From a virus, in the IMG/VR virus record IMGVR_UViG_3300047548_000747, positions 1 through 31,104 of that record: a stretch of 31,104 nt of DNA. One strand, given 5' to 3'. The translations under genes and the position numbers were made by a program. Under the pieces are notes generated by a model that saw only the letters and a list, made by a program, of their open reading frames with translations, was not told where the DNA came from and did not search any database. Below are positions 14,065-21,847 of this stretch, in pieces. Each line of letters opens with the position of its first letter. Positions within the stretch are counted from its first letter, which is position 1.

Positions 14065-15679
14065 CGTTCGTTCCGGTCGGGGATTCAGCGGCTTCGTTTG
14101 CGTTTCGCGGTGCCGGTAATCCCATTATGTTGGCGAGGATTTCGGGTGGGATACCAAGCCTACCAGCGACTTCGTAAACCTCAGCCAGATTCGCCATCAC
14201 GTCCCGCCAGTTGGTGCCGAGTTTCGCGCATTCCATTTGCAGCGAAGACAGCCCACCCTTGATCCGGTCGTGAGCGGCTTTCGCGTCGTCTACTGGATTG
14301 ATCGAAAGAGCAATCGGGCCGTTCCAACTGGCGACCATGAAGCGGCCGGGCGATGCCATAAATTCCGCGGGGGAAATCAAATCGTCAAAGAAACCGGACA
14401 CCATCGCCGCACGAATCACAGCCTCGTAAATCGGCTGACAGAAGTTGTCGGCAAACCATTGCTGTACGTCGTGCAACTCCGGCCAAATATCGTTGTCTGC
14501 GGATCGCTCTGAACTGAATGAGGAGTTGCGGTAGTCGCCTGTGATGGTCGAAGACTTCACGCCCGGAACCGCAGTTGCCGTTCCTCGCTGAAGGTGCTGG
14601 ACGAACGCCTCCGGGTTCATGTTCGGCTGGTTCGGGCTGTGCAGTTCAAACTTGCCGTCTCGCCCGGTGTTCACCAGCAGGCCAGGCTGCAGTTTCGTGA
14701 CGGTATTGCCATCGCCGTCCGTCAGGTCGTCCGGTGCTGTTGTCGATGCGTTCAAGCCGAATTTCGTTGCCCCGGTGGGCTTCGCGTATGCGCCGACGAC
14801 ACAGGCAGCCAGTGCCGTGGATTTCAGCACGTTGTATTCGAGGTCGGCGGTGTCCTGCGTGCGAGTCAATGCAGCAGAAAACCACGGCACGCCGCGGAGC
14901 TGGTCGATATCCTCCTCAACGTACAGGTGCCCCATCTGGTCTGCTGGGATTCGCACAGCGTTCCCAGACTGGTTGGCCGATGCGTAGGCGGGCTGCAGGC
15001 GAATGTAGTACGCTGTGCGGCGGTTTTCTTCGTCCAGTTCGATGCCGCGGAACAGGCTGGATCCGCCCGGGATTTCGGCGGATGTCACCTCTGTCTCGTC
15101 TGCCAGTCTGCAAGAGTCGATCAATTGCAGCGTGAGCGGAATCGGCAAGTCTCTGCGGATCTGCTCCGCCTGCGTGATTGGTTTCATCCGGAAAAGTGCG
15201 TCGCCGGACAGGATAACGGCCTGCAGGGCCACGCGCTGCAATCCAGCCAGTGTCTGCCCGCCCTGTGCCGGCAATCCACGGGAGTCGAATCCGGCGTTCA
15301 ACCGCTTCCAGAGTTCTTTGCAGCGGTCGCGGAATGCCTCGTTTGGCGTGCCGTCTGCGTTCATTGCCAATGGCTCGGGGTGCATCCCACGGCCGATGAC
15401 TTTGCTTTGCAGTGTCCGGACAATTTTCCGGGCCGATGGGTTGGTGCGGTAAAGCCGCCACGACTGAGCCCGCAGGTTGTCGGTAACAGCCGAACTGGCC
15501 TCATTTTCCTTGTAGACTGACAGCGTGACTTTGTTCGTGCGGGTCGTCTTCGCCTGCGGGTAGATGTTGTTCGGCGCCGCACTCATCGCCATGATCTGCT
15601 GAAGCGTAGCGCGTGCCTGCAGTCTGCGGGCTGCTGCTGCCGGTGCGACGTATCCGATGAAGCGGTCGAGCAGGTTCAC
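14048..15679 (-). CDS. Portal protein (lambda gpB family)
   Basis: A 543-residue portal; lambda gpB is 533. The N-terminal half carries the family features: NNIYPQAKTTR, then RSSAVTDNLRAQSWRLYR-like sequence around 60-75, and the conserved NPSARKIVRTLQSKVIG. In the middle are a strand-rich core (LQLIDSCRLADE) and VEEDIDQLRGVPWFS, followed by the clip/stem helices. It forms the dodecameric DNA gate at the capsid vertex. It starts with GTG at 15679, overlapping the gpW-like stop as GTGA, and precedes the protease-capsid ORF, as in lambda. Confidence 0.9.
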   Translation of the reverse strand: MNLLDRFIGYVAPAAAARRLQARATLQQIMAMSAAPNNIYPQAKTTRTNKVTLSVYKENEASSAVTDNLRAQSWRLYRTNPSARKIVRTLQSKVIGRGMHPEPLAMNADGTPNEAFRDRCKELWKRLNAGFDSRGLPAQGGQTLAGLQRVALQAVILSGDALFRMKPITQAEQIRRDLPIPLTLQLIDSCRLADETEVTSAEIPGGSSLFRGIELDEENRRTAYYIRLQPAYASANQSGNAVRIPADQMGHLYVEEDIDQLRGVPWFSAALTRTQDTADLEYNVLKSTALAACVVGAYAKPTGATKFGLNASTTAPDDLTDGDGNTVTKLQPGLLVNTGRDGKFELHSPNQPNMNPEAFVQHLQRGTATAVPGVKSSTITGDYRNSSFSSERSADNDIWPELHDVQQWFADNFCQPIYEAVIRAAMVSGFFDDLISPAEFMASPGRFMVASWNGPIALSINPVDDAKAAHDRIKGGLSSLQMECAKLGTNWRDVMANLAEVYEVAGRLGIPPEILANIMGLPAPRNANEAAESPTGTNDAQTP

Positions 15680-15885
15680 GCGGTGGGTTGCTCCAGCGAG
15701 ATGAGCGAAACCATTGAACCGGAAGCCTCTGCGTCCGCCTCGTCCATCAGTTCGGTGCGTGCCTTCATCAGGTCACGCAGGGCCGCCATTTGCTTTGAGC
15801 GGCCATGGACCGTGTAGGATTGTGCCGTGAGCGTCTGCAGGATTGCAGCATTCACGGCCGTGAGGAGTTGGGCTGACGTGGTCAT
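15676..15885 (-). CDS. gpW-like head-tail joining protein
   Basis: A 69-residue protein, against 68 in lambda gpW. It has an N-terminal helix (LLTAVNAAILQTLT), the beta hairpin YTVHGRSKQ and a second helix (ALRDLMKARTELMDE). This is the gpW fold and the lambda gene order terL-gpW-portal. It ends as GTGA with the portal start. The ATG at 15885 is the choice; an ATG at 15897 in frame is the alternative, and neither has a good ribosome binding site. Confidence 0.7.
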   Translation of the reverse strand: MTTSAQLLTAVNAAILQTLTAQSYTVHGRSKQMAALRDLMKARTELMDEADAEASGSMVSLISLEQPTA

Positions 15886-15935
15886 GCCAGCCAGCATAGC
15901 CGCCGGCTGGTGTCATGACATACCAGCGTTACCAA

Positions 15936-16241
15936 TCACCGCAGGCCGTCGACAATAGGCGTTTTGTGTTCGAGCGTCATGATGTTCAGCGCGAAGCGAA
16001 AGGTCCACGTATGCCCGCAGGGTGGATGCTCCGGGGATCTCGTTCGGCAGCATTTGTAATAACGCACCTGTCCCTGTGTGCTGTACGCCACGCCATGCCC
16101 TCCGGCACGATCCCAGCATATCGGACAGCGTCGCCACGGCTGGATCTCCTCAGCGCGTGCAGGTTGCGGTTGCGGCTCCGGTGCTTTGTGCGGCTGCCGA
16201 TTAGACCCACGGCCTGCCATCTGGTCTTTTGTCTCCGCCAT
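15936..16241 (-). CDS. Zinc-ribbon protein between terminase and gpW
   Basis: A 101-residue protein. Residues 1-36 are Pro/Gln/Arg-rich and disordered. Residues about 39-83 form a zinc ribbon: CPIC, a strand (GVAYSTQGQVRYYKC), then CRTRSPEHPPCGHTW. This resembles the Ogr/Delta-type phage zinc fingers that act on late promoters, though DNA binding is not proven. The ATG at 16241 has AGAGGAG eight bases upstream and lies inside the end of terL (41-base overlap). Possible roles are a late transcription activator, a packaging cofactor or an RNA polymerase binder. The gene order with an extra zinc protein here differs from lambda. Confidence 0.7.
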   Translation of the reverse strand: MAETKDQMAGRGSNRQPHKAPEPQPQPARAEEIQPWRRCPICWDRAGGHGVAYSTQGQVRYYKCCRTRSPEHPPCGHTWTFRFALNIMTLEHKTPIVDGLR

Positions 16242-18108
16242 GTATCACACTCCTCTGTGTTTGGATCGCCATTCGCGGCGGGAACCCGCCGTTTTCTTCG
16301 ACGTAGGCAACAGCCAACGCCAGCCCGTACCGAAGCGCGTCGCGGAAGTCGTTCGGCGCCCCTTCGTTTTTCTTCACCCACAGCAGTTTCGCGTTGCCGC
16401 GGTTGTCGATGCTGTCTGAAATTGTAGCATTGCACAGGTGCTCAAGGAATTCGATATCATTCTCGCTGCCCTGGCATAGCCCAAGCCCCTCCGCCTGTGC
16501 CGGCATGCGTTCGTCAAGCCTGGCTTGGAGGTCGGTTTCCCAGTAGTCCGTATTGACGAGGAACAGCATCTGCTCTGAGCGGTCGTTCGTTTGCACGGGG
16601 GCGAGCTTGTAGGGTTTGCCGCCAAGGTCGTTGCTGGAACCTTTGCACGGCACCATCCCGGGATGCGAATTGCAAAAGTCGTAGGTGCGTTTGGTGTCCC
16701 AGCCGGAGTCGGCAGAGACCACGATCGGGGCCATCGGGTTGCCGCCGTCCTCGTGGTGGTACTGGCGGAGAACTACGCGGTCCCACACGTCTTCCAGTGT
16801 GTTCATCGCCCCATAGTCCACGACGTGCGAGCGGAAGTCGTCGCCGTGGGCCAGCACGACGTAAAGCCGATAGCCGCCCTCCGCCGCCTGCTGGTCGATT
16901 GTGACCGTGAGGAAGCGACCCCAGACCGGGACAACGCCGCGGGGAACGACCGTTCGCAGGCGTTCGCCGATCCGCTCCGGAGTCGATTTCGATTTGCGGG
17001 CTTCCCATGTCTCGCCGGCGTCCTCGTTGATCCACTGCCTGAGCTTCGCCGGGCTTTTGCACTTGCCGAGGAAGTCGGAAACGATCTGCCCCCATCCGTG
17101 GAACAAGGCGTAGAAAACTGAGAGCTGAGAACCCCACTCGGATCCCCAGTTGGTTGGTGTGCCAATCAGCCAAGACATATCGTCCGGCGGAAGGCTGCGG
17201 GCGTCCATGGCGCGTTCGTGGTCCACTTCGCAGCCTGCGGGAACCCAGACGCCCCGCGGCATCATCCATGCCCTGTGAAGGTCGTCGATGCGGCTTTCGC
17301 AGTACCGGCAAACGTAGTGAGCAGTGCGGCGGGCGAGGTCACGGTCTGTCGCCCCGGTCGGCAGTTTGTCGAAGAAGATTCCGCCAGGTGTCTGCCCGTT
17401 GCCAAATTCCAGCGTTTGGAATTTGCAGCAGTGCGGGCAGGGGACGCAGTACCGGTGGTTGGTGCTTTGGAGTCGCCCGAATTCCACGTTGGACTTGTTG
17501 CGGACTGATGGCGTTGATTCAAAGACAAATTTCCTGTCGGGGTGCTCTGCCCCGCGTTTGCGGAAGCGTTCCAGTGGGTCGCCTTCGCTGCTGGTCTTTT
17601 CCTGCACCCATTTGTCAATCTCGTTGCCGTGGCCGATGCGGATGGACTTGTCGGCCAAACGGGATTTACCTCGCGGCCATGCACCATGGCAGACGGCACG
17701 CCGCAGGGCAATTCTGGTTTTTGACTGCCGCTGCCGAATCGGGACTTGCGAGCGAAGGCGTGGGCAGTATTCCAGCATCAGCCAGAAGCGGCCGAAAACG
17801 GATTTGCAGTTCGTCTCATCCGGCGTCGCGAACATGGTTTCCTCGGGGCGGGTGTCCATGCTTCTCATGAGCATTCCCAACCCGAAATTCGTCTTGAACA
17901 TACGGGCCGCCCACTGCATCCACAGGGCGCGGAATTGCGGGTTGTCGTATGCCCAGCACGGGCCTTGCGGGGCTGTGACCCATGGAACGCTTTGTTCGTC
18001 AAACGCCCTGCCGGTGTGGTCGTAGAAGTGCAGCCGAAGCCAGTCGGCTGAAGACTCATGGACACGCGGCCGCATGGCATCGCGGGCGACGATGGCAGAT
18101 AATCTCAC
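16201..18108 (-). CDS. Terminase large subunit (lambda gpA family)
   Basis: A 635-residue packaging motor; lambda gpA is 641. The ATPase has a divergent Walker A region (about 70-80), a Walker B-like NEIDKW (about 162-167), and EGDPLERF and FESTPSV as in gpA. A zinc-type CPHC (224-227) pairs with CRYC (267-270). The nuclease domain has acidic residues in TVTIDQQ (D405), VSADSGWD (D467) and NDFRDALRYGLA (about 596-605). The start is GTG at 18108 with GGAGG seven bases upstream, overlapping the small-subunit stop (GTGA). It cuts concatemers and drives DNA into the prohead. Confidence 0.9.
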   Translation of the reverse strand: MRLSAIVARDAMRPRVHESSADWLRLHFYDHTGRAFDEQSVPWVTAPQGPCWAYDNPQFRALWMQWAARMFKTNFGLGMLMRSMDTRPEETMFATPDETNCKSVFGRFWLMLEYCPRLRSQVPIRQRQSKTRIALRRAVCHGAWPRGKSRLADKSIRIGHGNEIDKWVQEKTSSEGDPLERFRKRGAEHPDRKFVFESTPSVRNKSNVEFGRLQSTNHRYCVPCPHCCKFQTLEFGNGQTPGGIFFDKLPTGATDRDLARRTAHYVCRYCESRIDDLHRAWMMPRGVWVPAGCEVDHERAMDARSLPPDDMSWLIGTPTNWGSEWGSQLSVFYALFHGWGQIVSDFLGKCKSPAKLRQWINEDAGETWEARKSKSTPERIGERLRTVVPRGVVPVWGRFLTVTIDQQAAEGGYRLYVVLAHGDDFRSHVVDYGAMNTLEDVWDRVVLRQYHHEDGGNPMAPIVVSADSGWDTKRTYDFCNSHPGMVPCKGSSNDLGGKPYKLAPVQTNDRSEQMLFLVNTDYWETDLQARLDERMPAQAEGLGLCQGSENDIEFLEHLCNATISDSIDNRGNAKLLWVKKNEGAPNDFRDALRYGLALAVAYVEENGGFPPRMAIQTQRSVIHGGDKRPDGRPWV

Positions 18109-18692
18109 ACCAAGTCCTCCAGACTGTCGCAAAACTCGCGGCGGGCGATGTCGATTTCGTTGGTTGCCAACCTGAGCGTCTCCGCCTTCGCTGCGTCCGG
18201 TGCAAGTCGTGCAAGTTTCTCCGGGAGTGACTGCAGCCGGGACACAAGGCGGGACCAGAGCAGGGCCATGTCTCTTTCGATCTCCACTCGCTCGATCAAC
18301 TCGCCGCGTTTTTTTGCGTTCTCGATTCGCCGCTTCTCCGACTGCAGCCGGATCTGCTCGATCTCCGCCTGTCGTTTTTCTTCGCTCGTAGTGCTGGCAT
18401 TGCCGGTGGCTTTTGCCAGTCTCCAACTGACGATCTGCTGCAGCGGGTAGCGGCCTTCGTCGCCAGGCATCGGCGGGGATTCCGTTCTCCACTGCTTGAC
18501 CGTCTGGACTGCCAACCCGAAGAACTCCGCCACCTCCGCCAGCGTCCGGCATTCCCAGCGGGTGCTGTGCTGCTTTCGCTCTTCTGCCTCCAACAGGTCT
18601 TCGATCGCCTGCAGGTCGTCCGGCGAATCAGCGGAGTCGAGCAATTCGAGCAGCCAGCGCCGCTCTTCGGTTGCTGGTGCTGTTGCTGTCAT
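18105..18692 (-). CDS. Terminase small subunit (Nu1-like)
   Basis: A 195-residue DNA-recognition subunit. A helix-turn-helix near residues 47-75 (TLAEVAEFFGLAVQTVKQW with the wing SPPMPGDEGRY) is the Nu1-type winged fold. It is followed by a long helical, Glu/Arg/Lys-rich region (assembly) and a C-terminal arm touching terL. The start is the ATG at 18692; an upstream TTG reading is unlikely. GGAG lies eleven bases ahead. Paired with the large subunit by a GTGA overlap. Confidence 0.85.
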   Translation of the reverse strand: MTATAPATEERRWLLELLDSADSPDDLQAIEDLLEAEERKQHSTRWECRTLAEVAEFFGLAVQTVKQWRTESPPMPGDEGRYPLQQIVSWRLAKATGNASTTSEEKRQAEIEQIRLQSEKRRIENAKKRGELIERVEIERDMALLWSRLVSRLQSLPEKLARLAPDAAKAETLRLATNEIDIARREFCDSLEDLV

Positions 18693-18981
18693 TTGCGGGG
18701 GACTCCGATTCAACGCGGTGGACGTGGGCGTGGGCGTGGGCGACAACTGCAGGCGGTTTCTCGGCTTCCGCGTTTGATTCCTGCATTTTCATCAGGACGC
18801 GGGCGGCTGCGATTTTGTCGCGTGGCTTGCCCTCCGCCACGATTTTAACGAGCGCCGCCGGCAAGCCTGCCAGCAGGTTGTCTGGGATCTTCCAGCCCTT
18901 GCGAACTGCCTGCCCGATCAGTTGCATGTCAGAGCGGGACAGCGGCTCTGTGATGAGTGAAGAGTCGGTTGGCTGGATCAT
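18628..18981 (-). CDS. Small unknown protein upstream of terminase
   Basis: A 117-residue protein. The N-terminal 70 residues are a helical domain (IGQAVRKGWKIPDNLLAGLPAAL, then KPRDKIAAARVLMKM). A His-Ala tract (VAHAHAHVHR) encoded by a GCCCAC hexanucleotide repeat follows, then a Ser/Asn-rich tail and a basic C-terminus. The ATG at 18981 has AGGTGA five bases upstream. It overlaps the small terminase gene by about 65 bases. It may assist DNA recognition or be a small helical packaging factor. No family assigned. Confidence 0.65.
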   Translation of the reverse strand: MIQPTDSSLITEPLSRSDMQLIGQAVRKGWKIPDNLLAGLPAALVKIVAEGKPRDKIAAARVLMKMQESNAEAEKPPAVVAHAHAHVHRVESESPANDSNSTSNRRAALAARIARLR

Positions 18982-18984
18982 TTG

Positions 18985-20292
18985 TCACCTCGCTTCCAGT
19001 GTCGCGGTTTTGCCTGTCAGCGTTTCCCAGCGTTTCACTATCACGTCGCAATACTGCGGGCTGATTTCCATGCCGTAGCACTTGCGGCCCAGTTGTTCGG
19101 CGGCGATAAGCGTCGTGCCGGAACCGCAGAAGGGTTCGTAGACGTTGTCGCCCTTTGCGCCGAAATCGCACATAGCCCGCGCCGCCAAATCAACCGGGAA
19201 GGTGGCCTTGTGCTCTTCTTGTTGCTTCGGTCGCGGTATGTTCCACTTTGCCCATCGCGGCTCATTCTCGCCTTGTGTCGTTGTATATTTATTTCCCTTT
19301 GACAGCACAAACACTAGCTCCCAGTTTCTCGACAGAATCCCTCTGGACGCTGTCGGGAATCCAGCCCCTTTATCCCAGCAGATCGTTTCTTTCACCGAAA
19401 GACCGTGGGCTCCCGCGAACATCGTCCGCCCATAGCCCGCCCGGCAATGGGCCGTATACATGACGTTCCAGATGACAGGAGAATCTTCCGACTCCAGGTG
19501 AGAAGAGACAAGAGAAAGCACGTTGTTGCAAAACTCGACCCACTCATCTTCCGTCCTGTCGTCGCACTGGTGGTTGTAGAACTTCTTCGTCTTGCCGCTG
19601 TAATCTGTTTTGTATCCTCCGTCTTTGCTGTTGTATGGCGGCGACGTGAAGCACAGGTCTGCCTTCGCCCCCGCCATCAGCCTCGCCACGTCCTCTGCCT
19701 TCGTCGAATCACCACACAACAGCCGATGCTCCCCGAGAATCCAAAGGTCGCCCGGCTTTGTGATCGGATCGGCAGGAGGTTCAGGAACCTCGTCCTCCGT
19801 CACCTCAACCGGCGTCTCTGCCGGCATGTCATAGCCCATCAGTTTGGACAACTCGTCCGCATCAAACCCCAGCAGCCCGAGGTCATAATCGTCAGCGTGC
19901 AACTCCGCCAACTCCACCTCCAGCATCGCATCGTCCCACCCGCTGTTCAGGGCGATCCGGTTGTCAGCCAGAATGTAAGCCCGCTTCTGTGCGTCGCTGA
20001 GATGCCCGAGACGAATGCACGGCACGGACTGCAGCCCCAGTTTCTGCGCCGCCATCACCCGCCCATGCCCGGCAATGATGCCGTTCTGAGCGTCCACCAA
20101 AACAGGATTCGTGAATCCAAACTCTTGAATGCTGCCGGCAATCTGAGCCACCTGGCTTTCGCTGTGCGTCCTCGCGTTGCGAGCGTAGGGAATCAGGTCG
20201 GCCGTGGCCACCTGCTCGATCTGCACAGGCTGCCCACCGTCCGCCTTCCCGCTGCCCCCTTCCCCCTGTTTTTCTCCGCCTCGCCTCGCCAT
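18985..20292 (-). CDS. ParB-like / DNA methyltransferase fusion
   Basis: A 435-residue protein. Residues about 25-115 form a ParB/Srx-type domain (IPYARNARTHSESQVAQIAGSIQEFG, with IIAGHGRVMAAQ at 72-83). Residues about 180-430 are an SPPY-type DNA methyltransferase: catalytic TSPPYN (216-221) and the SAM motif FCGSGTT (388-394) at the C-terminal end, so the order is catalytic motif first (beta-type). It modifies adenine N6 or cytosine N4 in the phage or host DNA. Such fusions often sit beside phage terminase and may mask restriction sites before packaging. The ATG at 20292 is preferred over an upstream TTG. It follows the 270-base gap and starts the packaging block. Confidence 0.85.
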   Translation of the reverse strand: MARRGGEKQGEGGSGKADGGQPVQIEQVATADLIPYARNARTHSESQVAQIAGSIQEFGFTNPVLVDAQNGIIAGHGRVMAAQKLGLQSVPCIRLGHLSDAQKRAYILADNRIALNSGWDDAMLEVELAELHADDYDLGLLGFDADELSKLMGYDMPAETPVEVTEDEVPEPPADPITKPGDLWILGEHRLLCGDSTKAEDVARLMAGAKADLCFTSPPYNSKDGGYKTDYSGKTKKFYNHQCDDRTEDEWVEFCNNVLSLVSSHLESEDSPVIWNVMYTAHCRAGYGRTMFAGAHGLSVKETICWDKGAGFPTASRGILSRNWELVFVLSKGNKYTTTQGENEPRWAKWNIPRPKQQEEHKATFPVDLAARAMCDFGAKGDNVYEPFCGSGTTLIAAEQLGRKCYGMEISPQYCDVIVKRWETLTGKTATLEAR

Positions 20293-20562
20293 GTAGTATC
20301 CCCGCCTCAAAAAACCTTATCTACAAAAAAAGTACGCTGTACCGAACCCGCGGCACCCCTCCGGAGGCCCGAAAGGACCCGTTTTTCCCCTAAAAACCCT
20401 GTGTTTTTGATGCAAAATCGACGCATTCAACACTTTTCCACTAGGAAAAAGACTAGGTTTGAGCGTTAGGGTAACGTGCTGCCATCACCCTATTAGGGTA
20501 GGTATTTCCCTCTCCCTTAGGGTCCGTCTTGCTGGTTCCCTATCGTTTTGAACATTTGCCTT
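20293..20562. promoter_or_regulatory. 270-base intergenic region with TTAGGGT repeats
   Basis: No gene is seen. TTAGGGT occurs at 20466-20472, 20493-20499 and 20517-20523, the second as half of the inverted repeat ACCCTA/TAGGGT (20487-20492, 20494-20499). ACTAGG occurs at 20440 and 20452. A 6-bp hairpin TTTTCC/GGAAAA lies at 20434-20449. On the minus strand a 4-bp stem followed by T7 (around 20324-20340) could act as a weak terminator. Since this gap separates two co-directional blocks, it is the likely site of a promoter for the packaging and head genes, controlled through the TAGG sites. Confidence 0.5.
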
Positions 20563-20961
20563 TCACGAAACCGCCTCCGCGTGGGCCTCTTCGGCCGTCT
20601 TTGTTGGGCCGTCAATCAGGATCTTCAGGCCTTTGGATGCGACTGGGAAAGCGTCCGTCTCTCCGCTTTGTGTCACAGTGAACGTACCCCAGTAGATGCC
20701 TGGTGTGTCCACGTTTGCGGCTTGGAAATCGTAGTTGACGGTGCCTGATGCGGGAGTGACGATTGTTGCAGATGCAGCGCTCACCTTCGTGGTGTTGGTG
20801 GCTGCGTTCACCATGGTGAAGGTGACTGTGAGCCCAGTAAGATTCACGGGCTGCAACACGCCAGCGCTGTCGGGCTGCTGTAACGTGACAGGGAGCACAG
20901 TGCGGGTGTCGCCCTGCCTGCGTCGATGGATCTGCTGGACTGGTGCCGGTGGCGTCGTCAT
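20563..20961 (-). CDS. BppU/baseplate-upper-like Ig-fold protein
   Basis: A 132-residue protein with an N-terminal strand pair and the pattern GLTVTFTMVNAATN...PASGTVNYDFQAANVDTPGIYWGTFTVTQSGE. This is the signature look of the BppU N-terminal domain and of Ig-like phage adhesion modules. The ATG at 20961 overlaps the previous stop (ATGA). It ends a run of fibre genes. A role at the receptor-contact end is likely; the family name is from pattern memory. Confidence 0.65.
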   Translation of the reverse strand: MTTPPAPVQQIHRRRQGDTRTVLPVTLQQPDSAGVLQPVNLTGLTVTFTMVNAATNTTKVSAASATIVTPASGTVNYDFQAANVDTPGIYWGTFTVTQSGETDAFPVASKGLKILIDGPTKTAEEAHAEAVS

Positions 20962-21191
20962 TGTTCGCTGCTCCCGATAGCGCTCAACCGTCGGCCTGAT
21001 GTGCCGATAGTGCTGAGCCTCTCCTGTGATGTGCCCGTCATTGCCAGCCGCCGCTGTGATGTACCGATCAGACTCAACCGCGTCGTTACGTTTGCCACGA
21101 CAACGACGGCCCCGGAGTTAGCCAACGCCCACCCCGCGAACGCTCGCCCCTGAAACACGCGGGGTCGCATGATGTATCGGCCGGTGCTCAT
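20958..21191 (-). CDS. Tiny repeat fibre protein (four 10-residue repeats)
   Basis: A 77-residue protein. Residues 8-36 are a short strand-rich head (VFQGRAFAGWALANSGAV). Residues 37-76 are four tandem decapeptides of the form xRLSxIGTSx, with the pattern R-L-S/A and G-T/S-S conserved. It starts in an ATGA overlap with the gene above and ends in another with the one below. Such regular repeats form beta-helical or triple-stranded rods. It may be a fibre shaft or a trimerising piece. No family was recognised. Confidence 0.65.
   Translation of the reverse strand: MSTGRYIMRPRVFQGRAFAGWALANSGAVVVVANVTTRLSLIGTSQRRLAMTGTSQERLSTIGTSGRRLSAIGSSEQ
20964..21083 (-). repeat. Four 30-bp coding repeats
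   Basis: The decapeptide repeats of the small fibre gene are encoded by four tandem 30-bp units that keep the reading frame. Units differ at a few positions, so this is an older, protein-conserved array rather than a fresh expansion. Confidence 0.6.
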
Positions 21192-21847
21192 GTCTTCGTC
21201 AGGGTCGCCCCTGTCCTGTTACCTGCCGCATCGAGCCCAGAGTAGTCCACAGTGAACGTGCTGGCTCCGAGCGTGATCGTATACGTCTCCGCGGCCGTCC
21301 CTGCGTCGCTGATCGCACCTGCAAGGATCGAGAGCATATAGCCGAGCCTGTCCGGCATTGTGCCCTGAATCTCCGTCACCGCATCCGCTGCGATTGCATC
21401 CGCCGTTATCACGTCGGTCTGAAACTCATGGACGTCTGCTGCTGCGTGATTGCTTCCGGTAAGTTGGAGTTGACGGTTGCTGTTGACAGCCAGAATAAAC
21501 CGAGCACCGTATGACCCAGCAACAGTGTGGTCTGCTGGGAGTGCCGCGTAGACGTCTGCCGTGATTGCACTGAGCGGCATTTCGTAACTTGGAAACGTCG
21601 CCGTTGTCAACGTCAGGTCTGTCCACCATGTTGCCAGCGGAGTGCCTGCAGCGTTTGTTGCAATCAGTCGATATCTGCCTGCCGGAACATCAGTGAATGC
21701 CGCCGTGTATAGCCCTGCTCGATTCGTCGCCGCTGTGACAGTGCCTGCAGTTGCGACGATCGTATCTGAGCCAGCGGAGAACAGCCGGACTGTCAGCGTC
21801 TGATTTGGCGGGGCGGAGAATTCGACGGATTGCGTGGCCATGATCAT
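21188..21847 (-). CDS. Beta-rich fibre-region protein
   Basis: A 219-residue Ala/Thr-rich protein with an Ig-like N-terminal half (TVRLFSAGSDTIVATAGTVTAATNRAGLYTAAFTDVPAGRYRL) followed by a second strand-rich domain ending in LGASTFTVDYSGLDAAGNRTGATLTKT. There is no membrane segment. The ATG at 21847 overlaps the stop of the gene above; a second ATG three codons in is possible. It belongs to the receptor-contact gene run. Confidence 0.6.
   Translation of the reverse strand: MIMATQSVEFSAPPNQTLTVRLFSAGSDTIVATAGTVTAATNRAGLYTAAFTDVPAGRYRLIATNAAGTPLATWWTDLTLTTATFPSYEMPLSAITADVYAALPADHTVAGSYGARFILAVNSNRQLQLTGSNHAAADVHEFQTDVITADAIAADAVTEIQGTMPDRLGYMLSILAGAISDAGTAAETYTITLGASTFTVDYSGLDAAGNRTGATLTKT

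Noticed and set aside
14594-15520. Plus-strand frame of 308 codons over the portal gene
   Set aside because: Antisense to a clearly identified portal; no start signal and no domain motif.
18109-18552. 148-codon N-terminal extension of the terminase large subunit
   Set aside because: It overlaps the small subunit in another frame and is Arg/Gly-rich; the GTG at 18108 with GGAGG gives the expected lambda gpA length.
18693-18746. TTG start of the terminase small subunit at 18746
   Set aside because: A TTG with no ribosome binding site in a low-complexity Pro/Thr tract; the ATG at 18692 is better.
20324-20340. Intrinsic terminator on the minus strand before the ParB-methyltransferase gene
   Set aside because: Only a 4-bp stem before the T-run; noted within the intergenic feature but too weak to call.
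19405-20469. Plus-strand frame of 354 codons over the ParB-methyltransferase gene
   Set aside because: Antisense to conserved motifs; Arg/Pro/His-rich composition.
20466-20523. Telomere repeat
   Set aside because: TTAGGGT occurs only three times with 24-27 base spacing in an internal gap, not as a tandem array at an end.
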